NCBI GenBank assembly: GCA_003427395.1
Contig: BFEA01000565.1
Coordinates: 723,413-754,830, forward strand
Origin: Chara braunii
Taxonomy: Eukaryota > Streptophyta > Charophyceae > Charales > Characeae
Reading direction: 5' to 3'
DNA length: 31,418 bases
Shown here: in pieces, positions 20,360 through 29,257 of the stretch
How positions within the stretch are numbered: position 1 is the first letter of the stretch
Layout of the letters: every line of letters starts with the position of its first letter
Translations under genes and position numbers: made by a program
The notes under the pieces: generated by a model
What the model was told of the DNA's origin: nothing
The model's input: only the letters and a program-made list of their open reading frames with translations
Database searches by the model: none

Positions 20360-21180
20360 GGCGTGTACGACGCCGGTTTTGCGAGGGAAAGGTGTCGAAA
20401 ATTCAAAAACATCATTCCAAACAAAGTCAACCCCGACGCGCACTGCCAAAAATCGTTTCAATTGTAAGTCATAAAATAAAACACTTTCTTAATATAAACA
20501 ATTTAATTTACCAAATAGGGTTTAAATTGTTATAACAGAGTTTCCCTGCGCCGGTTTCCGCCGCGGAGGGTCTTAAAATTTTTAGACAAATGATCCGCCC
20601 AACGTTGATCCCGATTTCTATTGGCGAAATTTGCTCGGTTCGGGAGTTAAAATCATAATAAACTTAAAAACTATACTTCGCCAACTATAGCCCACTAGGG
20701 TTTCCGTTTTGTGCGCGACCGCACGCACACTGTGGACCTTTTTCGCGCCAGGAAACTTAGCACACTTATACTTGGGTATATAAACAAACGTTATAATGGA
20801 TCATATTTTTTATTAATCCCGTTTTATTAACAAAGAAAAAAATGAAAAAATTCTTAAATTCGGTAATTTAATTCAATTTAACGGGGACTGTTGGGGTGCT
20901 CACCGATCGCATCCGGTATTGGTTTTTCCCGAAAGTTGTATTTAAATTTTGGGAAAATTCCCCCGATCAACTTTCCTCCCGGTGAGCGCTCGCAATTTCC
21001 GCTCCAATTTCTAGTAATTTCAATTAAAACAAAAAAACGAATTAACATTTATTTTTTTGAAAGAAATAAAGAAAATTATATATATCAAGATCTAGCCGTT
21101 AGTTTTGGCCGCCTAGGGTCTCAAAATTTTTGTCTCGGCGAGAGGATCAACTTTTATCCGGTGGTGCTGTTTCTCCTGCT
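20360..21180. repeat. Degenerate satellite-like block B (about 1.5 units)
   Basis: Second block of the satellite described at 17700-18410. Within it the landmark AGGGTCTYAAAATTT recurs at 20567 and 21115, a spacing of 548 bp, so the block runs into a third, truncated unit at about 21097-21180. AT-rich and non-coding. Confidence 0.65.
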
Positions 21181-21226
21181 CGTGGATACTCTCACGCCGA
21201 AACCATGTAATGGCCCCGGTCTCTAT

Positions 21227-21404
21227 TTATTATTTATTTATTTATTTATTTATTTATTATTATTATGATTTTTTGCCCCGGTTTCTCAATTTGTCCATAA
21301 ATTGCTTTTTACATGTCTTCATATGGGACGCTGGGCCCGATTCCCAGCACGTGCTGCTCCCCACGAATAGATTGGAGCAGGTCTTTAAAAAAAAAAAAAA
21401 AAAA
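21227..21404 (+). repeat. TTTA microsatellite and A18-tailed SINE-like fragment
   Basis: A run of TTTA repeats (about 21227-21262) is followed by a short body with GGGCCCGATTCCCAGCAC (two mismatches to a Pol III B-box core) and an A18 tail (21387-21404). The layout suggests the 3' end of a tRNA-derived retroposon; no A-box or target duplication is visible. Confidence 0.3.
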
Positions 21405-21639
21405 GACATATTGTCTGCCTGATCTCCACTCGTGAAGCCGTGCACTCTCCAGAAAGTTGTTTTGTGGAGAGATCCGACGACCACTCTCCACCAACTGCCG
21501 TGCACAGGCGGGGAAACCGAAAGCACTCGCCACAACTTGTGTCGACGGCGTGGCGAGCAGTCTGACATATTTTTCATTCGCCAAGTTTGGCGAGTAAGTG
21601 CAACCAGGCCCCTACTTGCCACACTTGGCGTATGGAGAG

Positions 21640-21770
21640 CAGTGCGCCAGGCCCTAGGACACCAAGCATGCCCAGGCACGTCTGTGACAGCAATGAAGAT
21701 TGAACCCAGGACCTCTTGAATGAAACTTTTGTCCTTCACCAAACGAACTTTTGTCCTTTACCAACCCAGC
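21640..21770 (-). repeat. tRNA-like fragment with B-box
   Basis: On the minus strand, GGTAAAGGACAAAAG, CATTCAAGAGGTCCTGGGTT and CAATCTTC line up with a tRNA from D-arm to T-arm; the B-box is at 21696-21706. There is no acceptor stem pairing, so I read it as a SINE-type relic, not a functional tRNA gene. Confidence 0.25.
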
Positions 21771-21827
21771 GAGCCCCGCAGGCTATTTTCCCCCCATTTA
21801 TGAAACAGAATCGAGGCCGTACAGATT

Positions 21828-21870
21828 GGGCCTCGCTGCACTACTCTCCAAATGTGCAAAATGAGAATGA
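21828..21870. mobile_element. Truncated end of the GGGC-terminus MITE
   Basis: GGGCCTCGCTGCACTACTCT followed by CCAAATGTGCAAAATGAGAATGA matches the reverse complement of the right end of the elements at 23.9 and 24.3 kb. It stops where the 417-bp element begins. No matching other half appears on the far side of that element. Confidence 0.65.
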
Positions 21871-22287
21871 GGGCCTCTCACCACTACTGTCCACTGTACG
21901 AAAATGGACAGTGGGACGTCGCTCCACTTACTGTCCATCACTCGGCGTGCAAAATGGCTTGGACATTTGTCGGAAATACCGTGGAAATTGACTGTCCATT
22001 TTTGTATAGCTCCCAGCCTGCACAAGTACTTTTGTGGACGGTCCTCGTAGCAGCCCACGGACCGTCCGCCTTTTTGGACAACGAGCCTGGAGTCTGGGCG
22101 TACAAAATGCTATCGAGGCTGTGTCTTGTAGTGCTGCGCCTGTGTCTTGTACGGAACTCACGAATTCGGGTGTGTATAGTGTACAGCAAGTGGAGCGATA
22201 CCGCATTTCCACGATTTTTTCACGCTCCCATAGCTGTCCACGAACCGTCCACAATTTTGTACAATGAACAGTAGTGGAGTGACACCC
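21871..22287. mobile_element. 417-bp non-autonomous DNA transposon with TGA target duplication
   Basis: The left end (GGG at 21871) and the reverse complement of the right end agree at 23 of 29 positions, sharing CCACTACTGT and TGTAC. TGA flanks both sides (21868-21870, 22288-22290). The interior has at least seven TGTCCA/TGGACA motifs, including a perfect ACTGTCCA...TGGACAGT stem at 21886-21912, and related CCGTCC motifs. Such subterminal motif clusters commonly bind transposase. No coding capacity. Overlapping open frames on both strands are incidental. Confidence 0.7.
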
Positions 22288-22290
22288 TGA

Positions 22291-23035
22291 ATCCCAGTTT
22301 CTATCCGGGTAGACTGTGAGGACCGGCCTCTGTTCTTTCGTGGTAATTTTGAGCCTTGGGCACTGGGCCCGCTTTATTCCAAAAAGAAATAAAAAATAAA
22401 ATAAATGATGAATCTCTCCACCAAACATGGTAACCTACACAGCTATTTTTTTTTTGTCTTTTTTGTCTTTAGTGCATGTGCTGAATGGTGGAGCCAGGCC
22501 CATTCTTGTTTCTTTGGGAAAGGGTGGCAAAGTGTGCCAACCCTATTGAAGAGTGCATAAATTTTGCCAGCCATACGTCTCTTGAAGTCCGTACAGCGCC
22601 GCCTAATGTGTACCGCCGTACACACGGTTTTGTTCTGTGTTTTTTTTGTTTTTTTTTTTCCCCTTGCAAAGCCGCAGGAGAGTTTACCCCCGCATAAAAC
22701 AAAAGGGAAAACCTTTATATGAATCTGACATGGATTTTGTCCTGATGCATTGGAAACATTGGCCGCTGGATTTTGTGGGTGGGCCTCCGCGGTAGGGGGT
22801 CATCTTGGTAACGAAGTTTGTGGTCCCCTTTGGGTCGAGGCACCGGTTGGTCTTGTTGTTTTTCTTTCCCCCCGTTTTTTTTTTTTTTCTTTCTTCTTTT
22901 TCTTTTTCTTTTCCCCTGTGCTGGATGAGTTCGTAGATGTGTTGGCTAGCACTGCGAGTGACGAGTGTAAGATGTCGCTGTCTATTTGCTTTTTATACTT
23001 TTTATTCTTTCTTTCTGACGAATCGACAGATGGTA
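22291..23035. other. No recognisable gene; T-rich runs
   Basis: Contains several T homopolymers near 22447-22457, 22639-22660 and 22874-22913. Short open frames show no domain. A piece near 22730-22850 (DFVGGPPR then stop) faintly recalls an integrase but is too weak to call. Confidence 0.4.
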
Positions 23036-23248
23036 CTATGAGAAGTTGGAGTTACTTTTCGTAGGTCCAGTGCTGCATGAAGCGTTTTTTACGTACGTTT
23101 TTTTCCGATGGGAGAAGAGGTTGGACGCGATGTTCTTGAAGTACGGAATGAATCTGGTCTTGTTGATGACCAAGAAGCGGTAGGATGGAAAGGGTCGTGG
23201 TTTCCAGAGACTTCTTGTGTAGCTTGTAGTCGTCCATAGGAAGTAGTA
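23036..23248 (-). pseudogene. Unidentified coding relic, 70 codons
   Basis: A minus-strand frame between TAA (23249-23251) and TAG (23036-23038) reads PFPSYRFLVINKTRFIPYFK then NIASNLFSHRKKTYVKNAS. It has no ATG, so it could be an exon or an element fragment. The composition (Lys, Asn, Tyr, Phe mix with no low-complexity runs) looks more like real protein than neighbouring frames. Family unknown. Confidence 0.25.
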
Positions 23249-23251
23249 TTA

Positions 23252-23936
23252 AAGTCCTTGGTTCCATGTTACGTTCACCGACTTAGACCCCTGATGAGTC
23301 CTGGTTGGCGGCCAGGCGAAACCGGTCGGGTCGTAACGCCGCACGGGGAGCTTATGCTTCTGCTTCTTGTTCATCACATTTACTTTTTCGATAATACAGT
23401 TGCGTTCGGGACATGGTCTCTCTTTGACTTCCTTCTTCCTCCTTTTCCTCTTCTTCTCTCGCTGCTTTGTGCTTTTGATCGCTGCTGATGGGGATGTCCT
23501 GAGTACAAGCTGATTGAAGTTGGAATTTTTTCATATTGCTATATATGTTCATGCTACTGCGTGTCATACGATGGCGAGTGGTGCAAGCAGCAGGTGCAAC
23601 CAGGACCTGACTCGACTCGCTTTTCTTTTGTTATATTATTTTTTCACTGCTCATTTGCTGGCACGGCACGATAGTTGTCACTTGTCCTGCCAGGGTAGGA
23701 CAGGGGGGACTGGGGGTGCGCCAGGGTAAAAATGATAAGAGGAAGGGGTGGGTGGGGTCTTCAGAGGGATTCAGCTGGACGACCAAGTGACCGAGTGCTG
23801 TGGGTATTTGTCATTGGTCTAGTATCCGACCTCTACAACAACCTGGGCTTTTCATTTAAAAAAAAAAAGAAAAAAGGAACTGCCCTGGACGTATTTGACC
23901 AGTCCCTGGATGTGTACGAGCATAATTTAGGTCTAA
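23252..23936. other. No recognisable gene
   Basis: Mixed sequence with a purine run at about 23855-23878. Open frames are short and overlapping on both strands. It ends at the left target duplication of the next MITE. Confidence 0.4.
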
Positions 23937-24058
23937 GGGCGTCGCCACAGCACTCTCCAAATGTGAAAAAGACAAAAATTTGGCAGACGCATCTGGCTAT
24001 GTTCTAGAGGCAAGTTCGTTCTCATTTTGCACATTTCGAGAGTGGTGTGGCGACGCCC
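23937..24058. mobile_element. 122-bp MITE with TAA target duplication
   Basis: Nearly a complete hairpin: the first 29 bases from GGGCGTCGCCACAGCACTCT match the reverse complement of the right end at 27 positions. TAA flanks both sides (23934-23936, 24059-24061). A degenerate second right end (TTCGAGAAAGGTGTGCACGC, then CCTAA) follows at about 24067-24091. Body and ends are shared with the copy at 24339. Non-autonomous, PIF/Harbinger-like (Tourist type) by ends and target. Confidence 0.85.
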
Positions 24059-24338
24059 TAAATCATTCGAGAAAGGTGTGCACGCCCTAATCATCCAGTC
24101 CTAATCCCTAATCAAGTCCTTTCCTTTTTTGTTTTGGCTGGATTCTCCACCTCGATCAAAGAAAAGTCGGATACTGGAAAGATTCGAGGTCCTGATCTTC
24201 CTCATAAACAATCACATGGTCTGCCACCCCGTCACATGGTTGGGTGGTTGTCCTTTCCAGTTTGGTTTTTGGCCGCACATACGGGGCATGCGAGGAGCGT
24301 GCGGGTGCGCACGATTGTGCCGAGCGTCATTTTTCTGT

Positions 24339-24462
24339 GGGCCTCGCCACACCACTCTCGAAATTATGTGAAAAAAACAAAATTGTGGTGGGTGCATCTG
24401 GCCGTGTTCGAGCCGCAAGTTCATTCTCATTTTGCACATTTCGAGAGTGGTGTGGGGATGCC
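24339..24462. mobile_element. 124-bp MITE, second copy of the same family
   Basis: Left end GGGCCTCGCCACACCACTCT, right end GAGAGTGGTGTGGGGATGCC. The interior (GCATCTGGCC, CAAGTTCATTCTCATTTTGC) aligns with the 23937 element over its length at roughly 85%. The right terminus is eroded and no target duplication is clear. Confidence 0.8.
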
Positions 24463-24506
24463 TTTTACCCCCACCCCAACCCACTCCAAGCAGAGTACGG
24501 TTCTTA

Positions 24507-24938
24507 GGGCATACTCAAACTGGGACCTATCTATAATCTCAAATTACCCCAAAAAAAGGGTAAAGGGCCGGTCACAAAAGATTTGCCAAAGTCCTGGCAA
24601 ATCCTAAATGTACTATTTGCGTGCCCATTTGTCAGCGGCCTGTGGGGCAAGGGAATTTGCGGTCACCTGTGGAGGTGACCACAAATGCACTGCAAATGAC
24701 CTAGTTATTTTTTTGCATTTTCTTCGAGAATTGGTGATAATTCGTTCACAGACGTTCTTGCAGAATTTGTGGATGGCGCCGTGTGACCAGCCCAAGTACC
24801 AAAGCGTCATTTCTCCAGACGGCCTTGTCCCAACCGAAAAGGTACAGCAGTGCGACCCAGACCATGCCCAAAACCTCAAATCAGCCCTTCCAAAATCCGC
24901 ATATTTTGCGGATTTGGGGTCCGAATGTGAGTATGCCC
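24507..24938. mobile_element. 432-bp non-autonomous element, GGGCATACTCA termini
   Basis: Left GGGCATACTCAAACTGGGACC and the reverse complement of the right end agree at 18 of 21 positions. Flanks are TTA (24504-24506) and TCA (24939-24941). Inside is a perfect 8-bp stem GGTCACCT-gtgg-AGGTGACC (24661-24680) and a palindrome AAATCCGC...GCGGATTT near the right end. Open frames on both strands lack known domains, so no transposase. Confidence 0.7.
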
Positions 24939-24941
24939 TCA

Positions 24942-25121
24942 GGGCGTACTCACGATGCGGTGACATAGCAGCATAATCTGTGAAATTTTCAATCCCGCTT
25001 TTGGTGAAGTACTAGCCCGCCCGGTCCAACAGCAGGAGCAAATTGAAAAGGACACGAGTGGGACTTACTGCCGATTGCTGAAATGGTGCCTCTCCTGGTC
25101 GCACGGCGAGGCCCAAATCCT

Positions 25122-25185
<64 letters not shown>

Positions 25186-25473
25186 CGGGACTTACTGCCA
25201 ATTCGTTTAAATTTGTGTTTCCTCTGGCTTGGAGCAGTTGATAGACCCGCCAAAATTTCCTTTCACGAAATGGCAAACTGAAAAAAAGAAGGGGTAAGAA
25301 TTTGCCACCACCTCCAGAGGTGGTAGCAAAATGCCAAAATGCCCTTCCCCGCGGCTCGCCAGGCCCCTGACAACCCCATTTGCTAACTTTGCTACTTTCC
25401 TTGCCTGGTGTGACCGGTCCAACCATCAAATATTTGCAATTTTGCTATAAAAGACCCTGGTGTGAGTATGTCC
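24942..25473. mobile_element. 532-bp element, head-to-tail with the previous one
   Basis: Left GGGCGTACTCAC starts right after the TCA that ends the previous element. The right end is the reverse complement of GGACATACTCAC, followed by TTA (25474-25476). It holds the stem ACCACCTC-ca-GAGGTGGT (25307-25324) in the same setting (AATTTG...CAAA) as the stem of its neighbour, which supports a common family. A T54 tract interrupts it. No transposase. Confidence 0.55.
25060..25203. repeat. T54 tract bracketed by a 17-bp direct repeat
   Basis: GGGACTTACTGCC(G/A)ATT occurs at 25060-25076 and 25187-25203. Between lie about 49 bp of sequence, then T54 (25126-25179), then AAAGAGC. The bracketing resembles a target duplication made by insertion. 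Confidence 0.7.
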
Positions 25474-25489
25474 TTACCATTTGTTCAGG

Positions 25490-26443
25490 TGAGGGGCGGT
25501 GGAAAAGGTGGTAAGGGTGGTAGAGACCGGCCCGAGCGCGCGGGGAACAAACCGGCCGACGGGCTCGGCGGTCTTGAGACCCAACGCTTCGGAGGTACCG
25601 AGGAAGACGGAAGACGTTAACGTCATCACTGAACTCTGCTCGGAGGTCAGTCAGCAATGGAGCTGCCGGGACTGCCTGAAGGGGCAGGTGGAGGGGTGGG
25701 CGAGATGGTGGCATCTCGTGGTCAGCGTGGAGTGTTTCTTGGAGATCCGTCAGCTCTGCGCCTCTTTCTTAGGCATCCTTGCGCAGGGATCAACACACGT
25801 GGAGCTTCTACAGGAGGCGGGTTTATCAGACAATCGTCAACGGCAGGTAGATGAATGGTGTCCGAGCTGGAAGATACCCGAGTTGGGAGATACACAACAG
25901 CGTATGCAACAGATTGTTGGAGTCTTGGCCTCCGTGGTCCAGGCCGGGTCGGTGGTGGATTGGGGGGGATCTACCATGGCCACATGGCTGGAGGGTAAGT
26001 GCCAACAACTGTCAACTATCCTCTGGCGGAGGATCCAGCACTGGAGCCTTTCGTAGATTGGCAGCGGGCTGACACTCTGATAAACAATTGTAACATGATT
26101 TTCGACCAGAGTGTAGATTACTACGATGAGTTGAAGGAGAGGGTGCTGATTGAAACATCTACAATAGGGATAACCGCTTCAACAACAGCGACGGCGCGCA
26201 CGACCATGATTTCAGCGACAGCGACAATCACATCACTGATATCAACCATAACAACAGTGCCTGCGGCGATGACATCTGCAACGGCGTCAATCACACATCA
26301 CCAACATCACCAACGCTTACGACAATTGCATTAATCAATCAACTTTTGACAACAGGCATTTTACCAACAAGGAGTATAGTGGCGAGTACGCCAACAATGA
26401 GTATAGAGGCGAACATGCCTACAGCAGCTCTCGCAGTCGCTAG
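25490..26443 (+). pseudogene. Unidentified degraded coding region, Asn/Asp/His-rich 3' part
   Basis: No single frame spans this region. A 185-codon frame without ATG (25499-26056, opening at GTG) covers the first half. Around 26000 another frame gives YPLAEDPALEPFVDWQRADT and FDQSVDYYDELKERV. Then further frames give NRDNRFNNSDGAHDHDFSDS, and NRHFTNKEYSGEYANNEYRG before TAG at 26441. The sensible stretches shifting from frame to frame suggest one ancestral protein with indels. A GTAAGT at 25995 could instead be a splice donor. I do not recognise the family. Confidence 0.3.
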
Positions 26444-26784
26444 GGTACGCATAATTTCGTTTCCCTTGGTTTCCACTTTGCATGGGCTTTTCTTGGTGAA
26501 TTTTGCCCTTCTATTGGGGCTGAAGGGAGGGCAAGGACTCTTGGTTGGCAGTTTCAAAGTGGTTTTTGTCTATCTTCGTATGCTTTCTATACTCCATGAG
26601 ATGATGCTGATTGGGTGCGGGGGAGAGGACAGACATGCCGATGAATTATTCCCGTGGGATTTTGGGGGAGATTGGGTGGGATTTCTGTAGCACGATGCGG
26701 TATGGCATCCTCGTCCGTTTTATACTTAGTGCCTATGTTTGCAGCTCTTTTGCGCGCTTTACATCGTTATCGCCGTGTCCCTGG
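26444..26784. other. No recognisable gene
   Basis: G+T-rich sequence between the degraded coding region and the 287-bp tandem repeat. A plus frame entering from the left without ATG has hydrophobic stretches but no family signature. Confidence 0.4.
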
Positions 26785-27340
26785 GAGAGGGCTGCTCAGT
26801 GTAGTTTCAAATTTCCGATCCACGGCTGCTTTCCCCTTCAGGATCATTGATGGACTGATTCGTGTATATGTAGGATGGCAAGCGTTCTGTTGGGAGGGCT
26901 GCTTATAACAGACTTGTTTCTTCATAGTTGTGAATTTACTCCCTACTGGAATATCTCTCGGTCAATACGTGAGGAGGTAGGTGGTCGCCCGTGCAGTTCA
27001 TCACGTCATAATTACGTAGGGTTTCGTTAGGATTCAAATTGAGCTCGATGTTCTCTGCCCTGTGACCTTGAGAGAGGGCTGCTGAGTTTAGTTTCAAATT
27101 TTCAATCAACGGCTGCTTTCCCTTCAGGATCATTGCTGGGCTGATTTGTGTATATGTAGGATGGCATGAGTTCTGTGGGGAAGGCTGATTATTACAGACT
27201 TGTTCTTATTGGCGAGTCTACTCCCTCCTGGTTCATAGTCTTTGTGTTAATACGTGTTGAGGTAGGGGGTCATATGTGCAGTCCACCTTGTCATAATCCT
27301 TGTTGAAGTTGTAAATGTCTTGATGAGTTTGAGTTGTGCG
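26785..27340. repeat. 287-bp tandem duplication (two units)
   Basis: GAGAGGGCTGCT occurs at 26785 and 27072, followed in both by AGTTTCAAATTT, ACGGCTGCTTTCCCC, TCAGGATCATTG, GTGTATATGTAGGATGGCA and ACAGACTTGTT. About 80% identical by eye. It abuts the Gypsy pol relic and could be leftover internal sequence of that element. Confidence 0.8.
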
Positions 27341-28470
27341 AAAGGAACAAGGTCCACTGGCGGCCTCCTATGAGACAACTACAATCTCTATCTATCCCTG
27401 ATGGTTCTGGCGAGTCTTTGTCCATTGACTTCACAGATTTGCGCAAGACCACGCGTGATGACACGTATCGATAGATTCTCTAAGTACGTTGAGTTTATCC
27501 CCTTGCCTGCTAAGGCCAGAGTACCATCGGTCAAAGAGTTTTTCTGTGAGAGGTGGGTGTATGTCCATGGATGTCCATCCTCCATCGTCAAAAATAGAGA
27601 CCCCAGATTTTGCAACGACGATTGACCGTCTTTCTGTACCGATTACATGCATTTCAGAAATGTACACGACCTTTGGGAGACATCCTGAAGCCAACGGACA
27701 GGCTGAAGTGATGAATTAGGTCATGTTTCAGCCGCTGCGTCCTGTAATTATGCTTGATCGGCAGGGTTGGGATAAGCATCTGTCAAGGACACAACTCATG
27801 TATAATACTCTATAAGATGCACTTCGTTAGAGACACCAGACAGACTTCGATGATCTCATTGACAAGTCCAAGCCATAACTAACTCATGGCAGTGCGAAGT
27901 TCACCAAGAGCTTTGAGAAAGACCTAGAAAAGACTAAAACGAATGTGTTTAAGGTCCAGAAGAGGATGATAGAACAGGCTAATAAGCATCGTTTTCCCTC
28001 TACTATACGGCCAGGTCACTGGGTCTGGGTGAAAAGATATGAGCTAACTGATGAACAAGATATCTCGAGAAAGTTCTGTTTACCTTGGCCCATGGCACAT
28101 GCTTGATACTGCCGGGGCGAATTCATTTCAACCTTCCTACATACTTGCGGTACCCTCTCATATCAAGACCTATTCAGTCTTCCATGCCTCAAAACTGTTG
28201 TCTTTCACTCCAGCCGATGCATTTCCTAACAGGCTACCGCAGTTTGAATCTCCTATCCCTGGGAAGGGATACGAAGTCGTGAGCGCAGAGGATCAGTGGG
28301 GCACAAGCCCAAACTGTGAACACCTTGTGAAGTTCCTTTTTCAACCTCACATAGAGGACCGATGGTTCACAAGGAAGGAATTTTTCAAGTCTCCAAAGTC
28401 AATAGTGCGCGCCTGTGAGGCTCAGCAGAAAGGGCAACCCCTCAGACGTCCTCCTCGTGGACACTCCTAG
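27310..28470 (+). pseudogene. pol: Ty3/Gypsy integrase and C-terminal chromodomain-like relic
   Basis: Integrase inserts retroelement DNA in the nucleus. In order: CERNK (end of the HHCC zinc finger), SIDFTDL with the first catalytic Asp, a frameshift, then RFSKYVEFIPLP and NRDPRFCNDD with the second Asp. After another shift comes GQAEVMN with the catalytic Glu, then stops at TAG 27717, TAA 27813, TAG 27828 and TAA 27876. The frame continues through GHWVWVKRYEL. A last shift leads to a 28051-28470 frame with HIKTYSVFHASKLLSFTPAD, GKGYEVVSAEDQW and IEDRWFTRKEF, the tail typical of chromoviruses. Reverse transcriptase and RNase H are absent. It is dead as a coding unit. A purine run just after the stop could be the polypurine tract before a 3' LTR starting TGTAATAAATT at 28503. 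Confidence 0.85.
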
Positions 28471-29092
28471 CTTGGGGTCCTCGCTCCCCGAGAGGGTAGG
28501 AATGTAATAAATTGCAGTGGCATGCGGGCTGTACACTGACTTCGTTTGACGTTGCCTGGTTTTGACCTCTCCGGGATTCGATCACGTAACCTATTTCTTT
28601 TGTTTGCTCTGTTCTTTTTTTTTTGTGTGTGTGTGAGAGTCCTAAGTCCGTTTGGAGTGGTCTCTGTAGGCTAGATGTAATAGCTTTAGGTCTCTCTGTT
28701 TTGTCCTTTCTGCCCTCGACTGTGGAAGGTCATTTTTGTCCTCCCCTTTTTGTCAATTTTAGATTTAGATTCGGTCCTAGGCTATAGGCTGTCGAGTCAG
28801 GGAAGACAACAGTCTACAGAAGTGCCGAGAGCAAGGAAAAACGCGTTCTGTCTTGTCATTGTCTTCCCACCAAATGTTGCTGGAGGTCGCATGCTGTTTG
28901 GATGCTGTGTTATTTCACTTGCGGCATCATCTTCATGTTGCTAGGGCTGTCCTCCATAGCTGGGGCTTCCTAGCTCGTGTTGTGACTGCGCTCGGGATCA
29001 GACCTTGAGGGCTGTGAGGCTCCTCCTCTTGCCTGTACCGTTGGGGACAGGCAGTATCGCAATCGAAACCCTTCTTGCAAGTGTTTGTCGAA
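28471..29092. other. Possible 3' LTR remnant, then candidate 5' UTR
   Basis: The first part may be the 3' LTR of the Gypsy relic (polypurine GAGAGGGTAGGAA then TGTAATAAATT), but no second LTR is in the window and its end is unknown. The part nearer 29092 would be leader or promoter of the candidate transit-peptide exon. No other gene is seen. Confidence 0.3.
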
Positions 29093-29257
29093 ATGGCAAC
29101 GATCTCCTCTTCTTCATCAAGCGCAAGTGCTCTTATTCTTCGTCCTGTGAGCTACCCCGCGCTTGATGGGCTTGACAGTTTGGGCGCAGGTTTGCACCAT
29201 AGACGTGACTCCAAGAGCTTGAGGTTGGGAGGAAGAAGAAGTCTCCCTTCATGTTGA
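29093..29257 (+). CDS. Candidate first exon encoding a plastid transit peptide
   Basis: A 54-codon frame from an ATG in good context (G at -3, G at +4) reads MATISSSSSSASALILRPVS, then YPALDGLDSLGAGLHHRRDS and an Arg/Ser-rich tail. MA start, Ser/Ala richness, few acidic residues and spaced arginines are the usual profile of a chloroplast transit peptide. It is too short to be a whole enzyme. A CAG|GTTTGC at 29187-29195 could be a splice donor, leaving the mature protein on later exons, perhaps beyond the window. I find no matching downstream exon. Chance composition is possible. Confidence 0.3.
   Translation: MATISSSSSSASALILRPVSYPALDGLDSLGAGLHHRRDSKSLRLGGRRSLPSC

Noticed and set aside
21428-21742. 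Overlapping open frames on both strands near 21.5 kb
   Set aside because: They have no domain, start at non-ATG codons or in poly-A-derived Lys/Phe runs, and overlap tRNA-like repeat sequence.
22735-22860. Possible integrase fragment (DFVGGPPR, stop, GVILVTKFVV)
   Set aside because: Only a few residues recall an integrase and neighbouring motifs are missing.
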